Shown piece by piece: positions 12,001 to 24,000 of a stretch of 64,000 nucleotides of DNA (the first letter of the stretch is position 1; every line of letters starts with the position of its first letter). Both the position numbers and the translations under genes were made by a program. The notes beneath the pieces were generated by a model. It had not been told where the DNA came from. It ran no database searches and was given only the letters and a program-made list of their open reading frames with translations. Source of the stretch: Diprion similis (lineage: Eukaryota; Arthropoda; Insecta; Hymenoptera; Diprionidae); contig NC_060108.1 in assembly GCF_021155765.1 (NCBI RefSeq), positions 24,515,025 to 24,579,024 on the forward strand. Direction: 5' to 3'.

Positions 12001-15000
12001 TGTAAATCACCATCGTCGCAACAGATAGAGAGAGAGAGAGAGAGAGAGAAAGAAAGTGCGAGAAAGAGAAAGAGAGGGACCCTTTACAACCGAAAACTGG
12101 CTCTTAATACCCTCGAATAGTACAACACATACCTACATGAGATCTGCCATTCACTGTAATCAACACAAGAAATCGTTTGCGTAGGCTTATTACTCGAGGT
12201 GTGAGCTAATCAAACCATCAATTATTGCCTTCGGGAATTTCCGAGTTCATTATTTTTTTTCATTTTTTCTTTTTTCATTTGATCTATTTCTGGTATTTCT
12301 CTACCGTTTGGAAGAAGAGATCAATCGGACAGTGTCTGGACTCGTTTACAGCTTCGTGCTTCACGCTTTGCACGCTTGGAAAAAAAGCGGAGTTTTTTGT
12401 AGGTACAGAAGTAAAATATAACAGTTGTTTATGCATGCGCATCATTATTCAATTCTAATCAAGGCTTGTATTTACGCTAACGAAAGTAGTTTGTTCTACA
12501 TTCAATTTGTGGTTCATTCATTCATTCATTTAGACTTTATGTACTGGACGAAATTTAAAAGTATGAAATTAGATTTTACGAACAATGATTACACGACATT
12601 CTCATTATATTGATTTCCTTATTTGTTTATAATATAATATAAACCGCAAAGCTGTTCGTTCAACTGGAAAATAAACGTGCTTTTATGCTCTTATAATCAT
12701 CTCGAATAAATGAATATTCACTTAGACGAGAAGTGAAAAGCGAAGAAAAAAAAATTTAAAAAAAAAGCAACAACAATTTAAAAAGTCGGCCGCATGAATC
12801 TGAATTTGAACAGCTTGGGATTGATCTTTCGATATTCTACATCTTCCTATATCTATATTGCGTGTGCGCAAACTGACAGAACGGGGAGCGCGATGCGTTC
12901 TTGCGAATTACCGCACATGCGCGATGCCCCGCATCAATTACTCGCTGCGGGATTGAAGGGGCGGAGTATCAGCTTGAATGTTAGATTTCACCTACTTTGA
13001 TAATCAGCGATGCTTAAATCGATTGCGAGACGATATCAACATAGATATAGAGAAGGTAGGTATATTGAAAATATTGAACACCATTCATATATGGTCATTC
13101 AATAGTCGACATCTGCCCAAATATTCAATATAACACTGCGAAAATTGAACACGCAGGTATTAAACATATTGTATAAATAAATAAATAAATATATGTACAC
13201 TAGGGTGGCGCAAAAAAAAAACGACTATTTTTTTTTTTTTTTCCTGAGTCTCGTGTGACAAAATGTTAGTTTTTGATGTTTTAAGAGGCCACTCCAAAGG
13301 ACAGTTCAAAAAAAAAATTTGAAGAGGTCGATCCACATTTTTTAAAACGTCAGAAATCGAAAAAAATCTTTTTTTTTTTTTTTCTCGTTACGGTATAATT
13401 TTATAGACAAAAAAAAAAATAAGTTTCCGAAAGTTTCAGTTCAAGTTTGAATTTTGAAAGGTCGCTCATAATTTTTTTTCAATTTTTTGGTGTATTTCTT
13501 TAGATCTTTCCGAGCGACCTTTTAATATTCGTATTAAAATTTCATAAATTTTTTTCTTTAATTTAGTAAGAAAGAATCGATAACAATACACCACGACATG
13601 AATTGTAAATCAAACAAAATACTGAAAATATAATTTTTTTAATTTAATTTTTTGACGATTTTTGACATTTTTTAAAATTTGGAGCGACCTCTTAAAATTT
13701 TTTTCTTGAGCTGTCCTTTGGAGTGGACTCTAAAAACATCAAGAACTAACATTCTGTCACACGAGACTCGGAAAAAAAAAAAAAAAATTATATTCGGTTT
13801 TTTTGCGCCACCCTAATGTACACCTATACGTAACGTGAAACAAGTGGCATTTACAAACACACGACGTGTTCGTAAGGGGATGGAAGAAAGGAATTGTAAA
13901 GTGTTTAGTATTCGCCGCGGCACGCAAGGCAGCAGTCTTACCGCCCTCGTGGCTTGCCAGGCAGCTTCATAACTCAAACTATTTAATTAATGTTTTATCT
14001 CTGTTACTTTATCCTTCTTCTTCTTCTTCTTTCCTTTACTCTCCTCTTCTCTCTTTTCTTCCGTTACCTAGTTTTTATTCGTAGGTTTCTTTTCTTTTTC
14101 TTTCTTCTTTCTCTTATTTGTAGTTGTTGTTCATACTTTTTTCTTCCGACGTCTCACCCGCGCGATAAGCAGGGTACCAATTAGGTAACCCACCGACAAA
14201 CAGGGCTGCTCTACAGTCAACTTCTCACACTGTCTATACACGTAGCAAAGAGACAAAAGATACGTCAGCTAGGGAATAGATACAGCCTTGCTCGCCGAGA
14301 TAACGACGAAACGACACTCCGTTTTTTACCCTCCTTTTTACTTGGGTTTCCAGGATTTTTTCACAACAACCGAGTCCTGAAATAACGCGCGAGTGATCCA
14401 AGAATTGTGTGCGATTGGACAACAATATTGTTCTTAATCCAACGATTATAAATTCTCTGGCGAGCAGCCTTGTGATTAAAAGAAAAGTGCTAACATGGAA
14501 TTTTCGCCACCCCCGTGCGAGTATATTAATCTCACTTGTCGTGCGTGAGCAAGTTCAATTCGCTTTGCGAGAGCTTTCGCCTTCGTTCGAGAGCTTTGTT
14601 CGTTTCTGTATAATGCTATCGCGTTTGACGACACGAAACTGTTTGCGCAAATTTCATCGCCGATAAGACTGGGGAGGACTTCAATTTAATTACTCGTTTC
14701 ACCTTCCCACCTTATTCAGTAGGTATTACCTATATACGGCAAATTGACTCTATCGAACTCTTTCGTCCTCGCTGTCCATCCGAATCGGTTATTTTCGATA
14801 TATAAATAGCAACCGCGATCCGCTCTCGTCGTGTCGAGTAATTACCATAAGAGCTTTGAATTTACATGCGTAATAATCGGCGGGACGTCGTCGTTCGACG
14901 ATGTCGACAAGATTTGGGCCTGATTGGATTTCCGATTTTTTCACTCTCCTCAGATTACTCCGGCGAACTGAACGCGGATGATCGTCCTGATCATCCTCGG

Positions 15001-18000
15001 CGGAATTACAAGCTCTGTAGCAATAACTATGCAGGTATATACGAGCAAAAAGTTCGATTCTTCGTCGCGCAAGACGACGCTCAGCGAAAAGATTCGAGGC
15101 CCGTCCCATCCCATCGTCAAAGGCAACCCTATAAGCAGCCGAGCTTAAAGAAAAGGGAGGAAAAGGGGGTTGAGCAACGGATGACGAGGTGCCCAAGGAT
15201 CGCACGCAAAGGCATTAATATATAATTAACCGACCGCGCTCGAAGATCATATCTGAAAGCCTTCTTATCGTCCCTGCACCGCAACCCAACGGCCAATATA
15301 CATTTACTTACCTGCATGGTGCCCATTGCAAAACTGTAGCAGGCTGTGAACACGTGTCCGTAACGATCAACGAACCTTGGATCATTGCGTTACGACTCCG
15401 AGGGTTTCGGGTCGCACAATCATGGTGTAAACCTGCCAGAGTAGATCGGGAGTAATCGGGTTATTTTTACAGGATTTATTCGCTGATAATTTGCCTCGAA
15501 ATATAAAGATTTTTCAATTGGTTTTACGTTTCACGATCCTGTTTGATCGCGCTTTCAACGCGACGCCTTTTATTGATTACTGGATCCAAACAATAACCGG
15601 TATTCATTTTCTACCGTATACAATGCGATAAATTAGGAACTCGTTGCTGCGAGCCGGTGGAATTAACCTGCAGACCTAGTCGATAAGGCTCGACAAATTT
15701 ACGGTGATTTTATTGAAATGAAACGATATTCCGCATGCGTTAATTCTGTACGTATTAGTATACCTCTACACACTCGAAAGTTGTTCAACTTGTGAATTAA
15801 AAAACTATGATTTACGAGTCGACGTTAAATTGCAGAGCCGGAATTCCAACCTCGAGTTTAAATTGAACCATCATGGTACGTGAAAAAAGTGACGGTGAAT
15901 TTATTAGACGATAATCAATTTCGAGATTGCCTCCGAAATTCATATTTCTAATGTCAATTGAGTAGCTGCGATTTATTCTCAACATAATTCTCCCTTCTCT
16001 CTGGATTAATATACCGATTCCGAATCAAGCTGATTTTAGAAAAATGTCCAACGTTCCGCGCGTATTATAATTGGCCGGAGAAAGATGGCGCGTGAAAGCA
16101 GCGATAAATTGTTCAAAGTATTTTGAAAAACGGTGCTGCTGCGGTCGGTTCCGCCTGGCGGCATTTATATCGGGGCCATGCCTGGACGGACGACCGGTGT
16201 GTGAGATATTTAATTCAAACTCGTATCCGATGTGAGAAGAAGAATGAAGAAAAGAAGAAGAAGAAGTAGAAGAAGAAGAAGGGCCGAGGGCGGGGCGAAG
16301 CAGTTCTCGCCAAGGGGTTGGGGTGAAAACGGGCGTCAGAAGGATTGATGGCGTCTAGATGCAAATGCAGTAAACTCGCACGCAAGCTGAACGAACCCAC
16401 CTTCCGACGCCTCACACCACTTAACGCCTTACAGCTTAATAATCTCTCGCAGCCAAGTGACGTGCATATTGCTTTATTATTCAACTTGTTTCGGTAAATG
16501 CGTGTATAGAAAGAAAAAAGGCAACCCGCGCCCCGCCGCATTATCCTTAATTTGACATTTTAAGGCTATTCGAACCGCTGCCTGCACGCGCTGTCCAACT
16601 TTTCTCGAGACGAGGATGATCCTCGGTTCGCCAAAGAATCGGGAGAGTAAAATAGACCGGCGAAACGAAGAAGATAATAATAAATAAGAAAATAAAAATA
16701 AAAATATTTAACTACCGACATTATAAGACCGTTGATAATCAATTTGGCACTGCGATGCGTTGCATTGCACTTCTTAATTAAGCTCGGCTGTGATATATAA
16801 TGACAGTATTATTGATGCCGGTGATTAGCGGTCGATTCTGAACACTTATTTATTAGCCGTATAGATAATAATTATATGCACACCTAGTTCGTGCCCGCGT
16901 TACATTAGCGTTGCGGTGTGTAAGGAACTGGCCCGAGGTGAACGCTGTGATCGTTTAATTAGCGCGTTCCGAGCTCGAGCGAAGAACGGTGGGGGATGTG
17001 ATAATTGCGTAATTTTCTTCTCGAAATCTAGCCCGTCCTGAGAGGCAGATACTACGACTCGGTTTAGTCGAACGACCTGGTCCTCCGAGTCTTGGAGGAC
17101 GACGAGCTAGAGCTCGCGCTTTCGGCGAGAACACTTAAGCGGCACTTTGCACTTCTGGCTCACACTTTATGGAGCTTAAGTCAGAGTTTAAACTCTCGCT
17201 GCTGCCACCAGCTCGCTCCATATTCCGCAGCATTTCCAACCCGCCGGGAAACCCGAACCTTGCCAAGAAAGCCATGTTTTATGCATCGTGGGACTTAATG
17301 AGCGAGCGGCATTCGCTGCAACGAAAATGTGATTTCCGGATAGCGAAACGTAGGAGCTTGCCCAGGAAAATCGGCGAATATTCAAAGGTGTTGTATCGAC
17401 AGATCTCAGATTATATCTTTTCGTCTCTGCTATATATACACACGTATCGAATCACGCGCTTCCTCACTTGTACCCGCAAACGTAAAATTTTCACCCGCTG
17501 CCAGGCACTTCGCTCTGTGTAAGGTGTATAATGCCTCTTTTATTCTCTCATCTCGACGTGTCCGCAGATAATTTCACTTTAATTGTACGGTATTTTCGGT
17601 GTACGAGTCGGCTTATTAAACGCCTTGAGCTAACACGCCATCCCGTACTTTGACTATTATCCCTATACTGCGATGGTCGTATGCCCATATAACATTATAT
17701 ATTAAACTGAAATACGTTTCTCTCCTTCTTTAATTCTCGTTATTATTATCCGCTTCTACGTAGGTATATAATACATGATTTCACTCTACTGCGACACTAA
17801 ATTACTTCACTAAGTACTTCAGGGACCAACCTATCGAGCGCTTCCAACTTACACGTAAAAAGCGAATTAAAAACTATATACACGCAATTGCACAGTCATC
17901 GCAAGAATTGATTGTATTATCGGTAAGTAAGAGTTCTTTTCTTCTTTTTCAAGTATCATCGTCTTTTTGGTTTCGTTCAAATTATGACGTTAATCATTGC

Positions 18001-21000
18001 CACGAAACTCTGCATAAAGATTCTACCTGTACTGTGAAAGAGAAAAAAAAATTGACGTGGCAAGAAATAATATTTTTATACATAAAAAAGAACCGATCAT
18101 CGATTCATAACGCTCATTTCGAAACCTGTTACAAATGTATTATCAAAGAGAAAAAGAAATCGGAAAAATTTCAAGTACAGTGCGTTTTACCAGTTCAAAG
18201 AAACGTACGAGAACAAAGAATACGAACTACCTATATACAGCAATTGGAAATAATTACCGACACGCGTAAACAACCGGACGCATGGCAGGGAACCGAAAAA
18301 TATTATCCCAGATCGTGATCGTCCGGAGGATTCATTATTTTCCCGAGGATTCATCGGTGGCTGTATCGACCGGATGTCAGTGTGAATACTTTAACCGAGT
18401 GTCTCTCGTTTGTCGCGGACGTTTATTAGAGAATATAAATTATCAATAATAACAGGCCCGATAGACGATGTCCTGCAGCGTCTGGAGTCGGGAAGCTTAT
18501 ACAGCCTCACTCACGTCGTACAAATTGTTTGTAATTACGCGGATTAATGTATGTACCTTCTAAATAAAGTAAAAAGATCATTTTTGCCGGAGCTCTTTTC
18601 TCTGCAAACGTGTCACGCTCATGACGTAAAGCGAAGTAGGTAAAGTACTTGAAGAACGGAGACTCCTCTTCGTACCTCGAGACACACGTGAAAGAAGCCG
18701 GAGGAGTTAATTTCGTTCGAGGTAGAGCAACTGGCAGCTGCTGCAGATGGTCAACGAGCGTATACGATCAGTTATTATACCGATTTTCCCCCATCCTGCA
18801 GAGGCGTTTCATCTCACCTAGTATCGCAGGCTACCCGGTTCATCCTTTGGAAGAATTAGTCCTCGATTTAAGCTGCAGAGGAAACCGTACGTGGATGTAT
18901 GGCATGTTTATCGCGCATTTCTAGGATAATTTTTTTCAAAATTCTTCCGCATGTAGGTATAATATAATGCTGCACTGCGTGCATTACGTATGTATATGGA
19001 AATGTGTTATGTATAGAATATACACACGCGTTTCGTAAGCGACAAATATCTCCGGTTAATTTAAATAAATATCCGTTAAATAACTCCCCGTTATACGTTA
19101 TATACTGCATTGGGCGAGGACCGCTGCAGCGTTCGTAACGCATTATATCGCCCGAATTCTTTTCGGGGCATATTATACGAATATACGATAATTTTCATAT
19201 TTGGTATCACCTAATTAACCGTCGAACGGTCTGCTCCGTCTTTTTCCTCATTAGGCTCGGCCGATGGAATTTCTTCCCGCGACCCGAGTCGAGGAAAAAC
19301 GTGCTTCTTGTGCTGCCGTATCGGTGATAAATGACAAATTTAAATGGATAGAAACGCGGGCCAGTCAGGCGAAGGGTGAAACGCCCTGTAATATCACGTA
19401 TCGCGATCGTGAAGGAGAGTTGGTATCGTTTTCGAGGCAAGATTTTTCCGACATTCAATTTCTAAAAGTTGAATTAAAACAAACGAGGAAACGGTTTCAC
19501 CACCCTTTGCGACCTCGCGAAAGTACCGCCTTCATGGGGTCATCCGTTTCCCCGAAATTGCTCTTTCTAAATAAAGTTCAGCTATTTCGGCCTGAAGGAA
19601 GGGAGAATTACCCCGTCAAATTCCGCGATTCGACTGCTCAAGTTGCGTTGTGTTGGACGATGGAAACTCTCGAAGTCACAGACTTTATCAAAATCATTCA
19701 CTGCAAAAATTACGGCATCCTTAAATTTTTTCTCTTTTATTATTTGTCCACAGTTTTTTTTTTTTTTTTTTTTTTGTTTTCATCCAAAATTACAGTTCAT
19801 TCCGCGTTACGTGTAAAATTTGCTGGACGGTATTTGGTCGGAGAGGAGAATGATTCTGATGTTTCTTTTTTTTTGTCTTTCCTTCTTGTTTTTTGTGCCT
19901 ATTCTTGAGCGGCGAAAATGGGGGAGTCACGATGCTTGGTCGATACGTGGCGCGTCGCGTTCGTTCAATTCCATATATTTCCTCGAAAGAGAGAGAGATA
20001 AGCAAGCCTCCCGTCCTGCACGCGGGTCCATCATAATTCCGGATCTTTTATTCAATTCTGCAAAATAGCATTAGCATACATATAGGTCCAAAACAATCGA
20101 GAGAAGAGATTCGGCGATTGATAATGCAGAACGCAGATAGCCGCTCGTAAAATCATGAAATTCTATGTATATTCAATATCCGCCTAGCATTTGTTTCTTA
20201 TCGAATAGGGTCAGGGCAAGGGAACTAATTTTATTGACAACGAGATGAGATATGCTGAGAGTCGATTCTTGTTCAGTATACCTACGTACTTCACACAATA
20301 AGAAACATCGTTTCGACAATACGTTTTTCTCTTTTTTTTCACAACAATATTTTTCCCACCTCACTAAACAATTTTCGATTAAGATTCAGACAAAAATCTG
20401 TCATAGATCGCATTAGCTATACTTTCAAAAGTACACCTACTGGATACTTTTCAACTGCAGCGTATATGATTAAAAAATTCACTTACTGCCAGTTATCTAC
20501 AGTGATAGACAATTAATTGGCAGTTACGATCTTGCTAGTCTGCTTTCACTTGTAACAGCTTACTCGAAAGCTTCGTAAGCTATAACATACACTCTCGGTG
20601 AAATAATTTATAAGGATGATTGAAATTGAATTACTGTCTGGTATGCTGGTATAATGATTGTCTAAAATTCAGAAAAACTTGTGCCACAAATCATTTTGAA
20701 CGTCGATTATATTTTACGTACGAATAATTGTTTTGAACTGTTAGATATTATGTAAAACGAAGGAAAAAAAAATGAGAAGCGAAGATAGAGAGTAAAAAAT
20801 CTCGCGTGTGTAAATGATGTAAATCCCATATAACGCATGTCGCGAGTATTCATTACCGGATTTTTTCTTCCTGTTACAGGGTGCGACGGTGAGTCGGACG
20901 AAGGTGGAAGCAAGCGGCGAAGAAGTAGAACCAATTTTAACAGCTGGCAATTGGAGGAATTGGAAAGGGCGTTTCTGGCCAGTCATTACCCGGACGTATT

Positions 21001-24000
21001 TATGAGAGAAGCTCTGGCGGTGAGGCTGGACCTGAAGGAGAGTCGCGTCGCTGTAAGTCGATCCGCAATTCTCAATTTCCCAACTGCCCTCTGCGATTAA
21101 AATCATTCAAGGATTATCAGAAATGATATAATTAGCGTCGTTGGCGTGCAGAGCAGGACGAATCCACGAATTCTTCTTCCAGCGCGCGGTATTTTAATTC
21201 AGGGTCCGAGGCGGCGTGTCTCGAGGGACGTAAAGAAGAAAGGATAAAGTGGCGTTTTCGCTGCCATGTCGGATTCGCGTGCGTTCGGATTGACTTTACA
21301 CATCGCGCGAGATCCCGGGAAGATCGAGAGATCAAGAGGGCCGATAGGCGTGAATTTAAAGTGACTCGGGTCCGTTAAGGGTCGACTAGTCCGCAGTGAC
21401 GCCCGGCGCAGGGACCCGCGGACGCCCCGAGGGTGCGGGATAGCCGCTTTCTATAACCTTTGACCCCCGAGGCTCCCCAGTGGGCAGTTATCCCATCTGT
21501 TCTTTCGCTCTCTGAAGTTGGATGCCCGCCCGAAGAAAAACGTCGACGATTTCCTCTGAGCTATTCCCCGATTCTTCTTCCTACAAAACCGCTTCGTTCA
21601 CTCTGCAGGCACATTTGTCTGACATTATGGGAGTTACTTTAACACCTACGCCGGCCATTATCGTCTTCAAACTTTTCATTATACCCGCTCTCAGATTTAT
21701 TATAGTCTTCACGCTTACCGATTCGCCCGACCATCGATTATATAGAAGCATGTTTCTCGTTAACTCACGTAACTTCGATAAATTCGAATCTGCAGCTGCA
21801 CTTCGTCGTCACTAATTATCTTCTCAATATTTGGAATGTTCGGAGAGTTGAAACGATGGATGGAAAATTTTGTTTCTCAATATTATATCCTCATTTTCAT
21901 TCTCAAATTCTAGAGTGAAGAGCATGTTTCTTTCCATTTTTTCCACGCTATATACCACACAAAAGTAAAAATCATACTATTATTCTTCAGCGATGCCAGA
22001 ATAAAAAGAAGTACACAGCTTGCAACATAACCGCGACAGAAAATCCTGGAGAAAAATAGTCGAAAATGTTTTTCACGCGATCCGGAAATCGGAGTCCTGA
22101 CAGCGGGTGACATTCGAAACTCGGAGTCGGGTAGGTCCTATTAGCGTTTAGTCGGAGGATTAATTTGACGATTCGGTTGCTGACAGACACGCGCCAACTG
22201 TTGAAACGAGTCCGCAGAGTTTGCGCCGAGGTCGAAGATAAGAGCAGCGTCCTGATTATCGTCTAGGCCTGGACCCGAGGGAGAATCTGTCGATGCGAAG
22301 TCGGGAACGTTGTTTCGTTATGTCCTTATCTAATCAGCGGATCCCTAAACGATGTCACCGACTGCAGGAAACGTTATCCTGGGATCGGCATGTGTTCGTC
22401 CTGCGAGTATCCTTCGTCTGTGCGCATCACACGTATATACAGACCTAAACGGTGCGTATATGGAGTCGTACACATGCCGACTGGAGGGCGATTGAACCGT
22501 GGCGAGACTCGGGACACATGCGCCATTGTGAAAACGCATCCGAGCGCATCAATGCGCACATAAACATGTCCACGACCTCGGTCAGCTCCTGTGCCCTGTG
22601 GAACCAACCATAACCAACGAAACGTGACACGTCGCGTGTCTATGACGTGGTTTTCCAACTTTCCGGAACTTGACGGTTATCACCTGTGCCTCAACGCTTC
22701 AATTTATATTGTTCGTTGATCGGTTTCAACGAACCTGATAAACTGCATTTAGCATGGCGTTAGCAAGAGGTCTCACCTTGCTTCCAGTTTTAAAAATGAT
22801 CTCGCATCACTGAAAATGCCAGTGGAAAATACGTTGACACTTGCGAAAGAACTCCGACGTGAGACTGCGTTCCAACGATGTATAATCAAAGAGTTGCGGT
22901 CACTTTGAGCACTGCAATGGTGAGGGAAATCGCTTCCGGGTTTCCGGTGTCGATTGCAAGTGTTAACATCACCTGTAAATACCCCTCTTTGGCTTTAGAG
23001 TGGCACGAGTCGACGGATTTCGTCTGGTCCTTAGGCCTTAGGTATGTCTATAGGCGTATCTATGTACGCGGTATGGTCGTCGAGGCGTGAAATTGACCAG
23101 CGCGTCACCCTCCGTTTTCTATCCAGCTCCGAATAGCTCCGGAGGAACAAGCTTTTCGACGTTACTTCATGGAGTCTTACCCTGTCACGGCGCTTACTCT
23201 CGAATCCCCAGACGCATTCGCGGTACGCGGAAAGTAATGGATAGCGAATTTCATCGATGGTCGTACGAAAGAACGGATGTTGGCACTGTGGAAAAAAGGA
23301 TGGAAATAGGGTCACGTGAGAATCGGGTGGTGTCGTCGTTTCGTTTCTTCTCTCTTATACGAATCTGGGACGCCAGGTATTTCGAGTGCAAAAAAAGCAC
23401 CGGTCAGTAGAGTAAAATAGTAAAATTAGCTCGGATATCAGGGCGAAGATCAACTTTAGTCCTGTTTCGGAAGCGTTGAACCGAAACAAGTGTATATTAA
23501 AAGCGAAGAATAGGCTGTACGCGGGCATGGAGTGACCGTAATGCGGCCGTACACGGCAGTCAAGAATTAAGTACCAAAAGCTCGCCGGCTAATTTCCTCC
23601 GTAATTACAATCACAACGTTTTCTCATTAGCCTGAACCACCGCTCGAGTGTTATAAAACACTCTTGGCGAGGAGCTTGCGGCCCGAGTTTCTCGCCGAGA
23701 ACCGGGAACCACCGGAGTCTATTGATCTGAGCCTCGCGTGCACCAGCGCCACTTACCGCCCACGGCCACCCCCACAACTGATGTCTTCATCCCGCACGAA
23801 TTTTTCCCCCACTGATACCGGGTCCCATAACCACGACTTAACGACTCTGCCCCGTCGGCCGGTTCCTGGACGCGATTCGGTGTCGATTTGCGACGTCGTT
23901 CCGGAGCTTTTCCTCGTTTTCCTCGTTTTCCAGGAGCTGCCGGGGTGGCACCTGCTCTTTGCACATCGTCGACGATTTTGATGCATCATAAACGTGTGTT

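Larger units (their letters stand above)
6058..20879 (+). other. unc-4: unc-4 intron 1 (14.8 kb)
   Basis: The intron starts GTACAG and ends with a long pyrimidine tract and TTACAG, in phase 1. It holds no convincing additional exon. The open frames inside it, including one of 214 codons at 19264-19908, show no recognisable domain. It contains the foldback transposon at 13201-13815, homopolymer runs at 11555-11576 (A) and 19754-19775 (T), a GA repeat at 12026-12049 and CTT-rich sequence near 14013-14150. Large first introns of developmental regulators often carry enhancers, but none can be named from this sequence. Confidence 0.9.

Noticed and set aside
18448..18462. 15-base word ATAATAACAGGCCCG shared with about 32765-32780
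   Set aside because: One or two 15-base matches are expected by chance in a window this size, and the flanks do not align.
19264..19908. 214-codon + strand open frame in unc-4 intron 1
   Set aside because: It runs through a poly(T) tract, has no recognisable domain, low-complexity C-terminus and no flanking gene signals. An open frame of this size is within reach of chance in 64 kb read in six frames.
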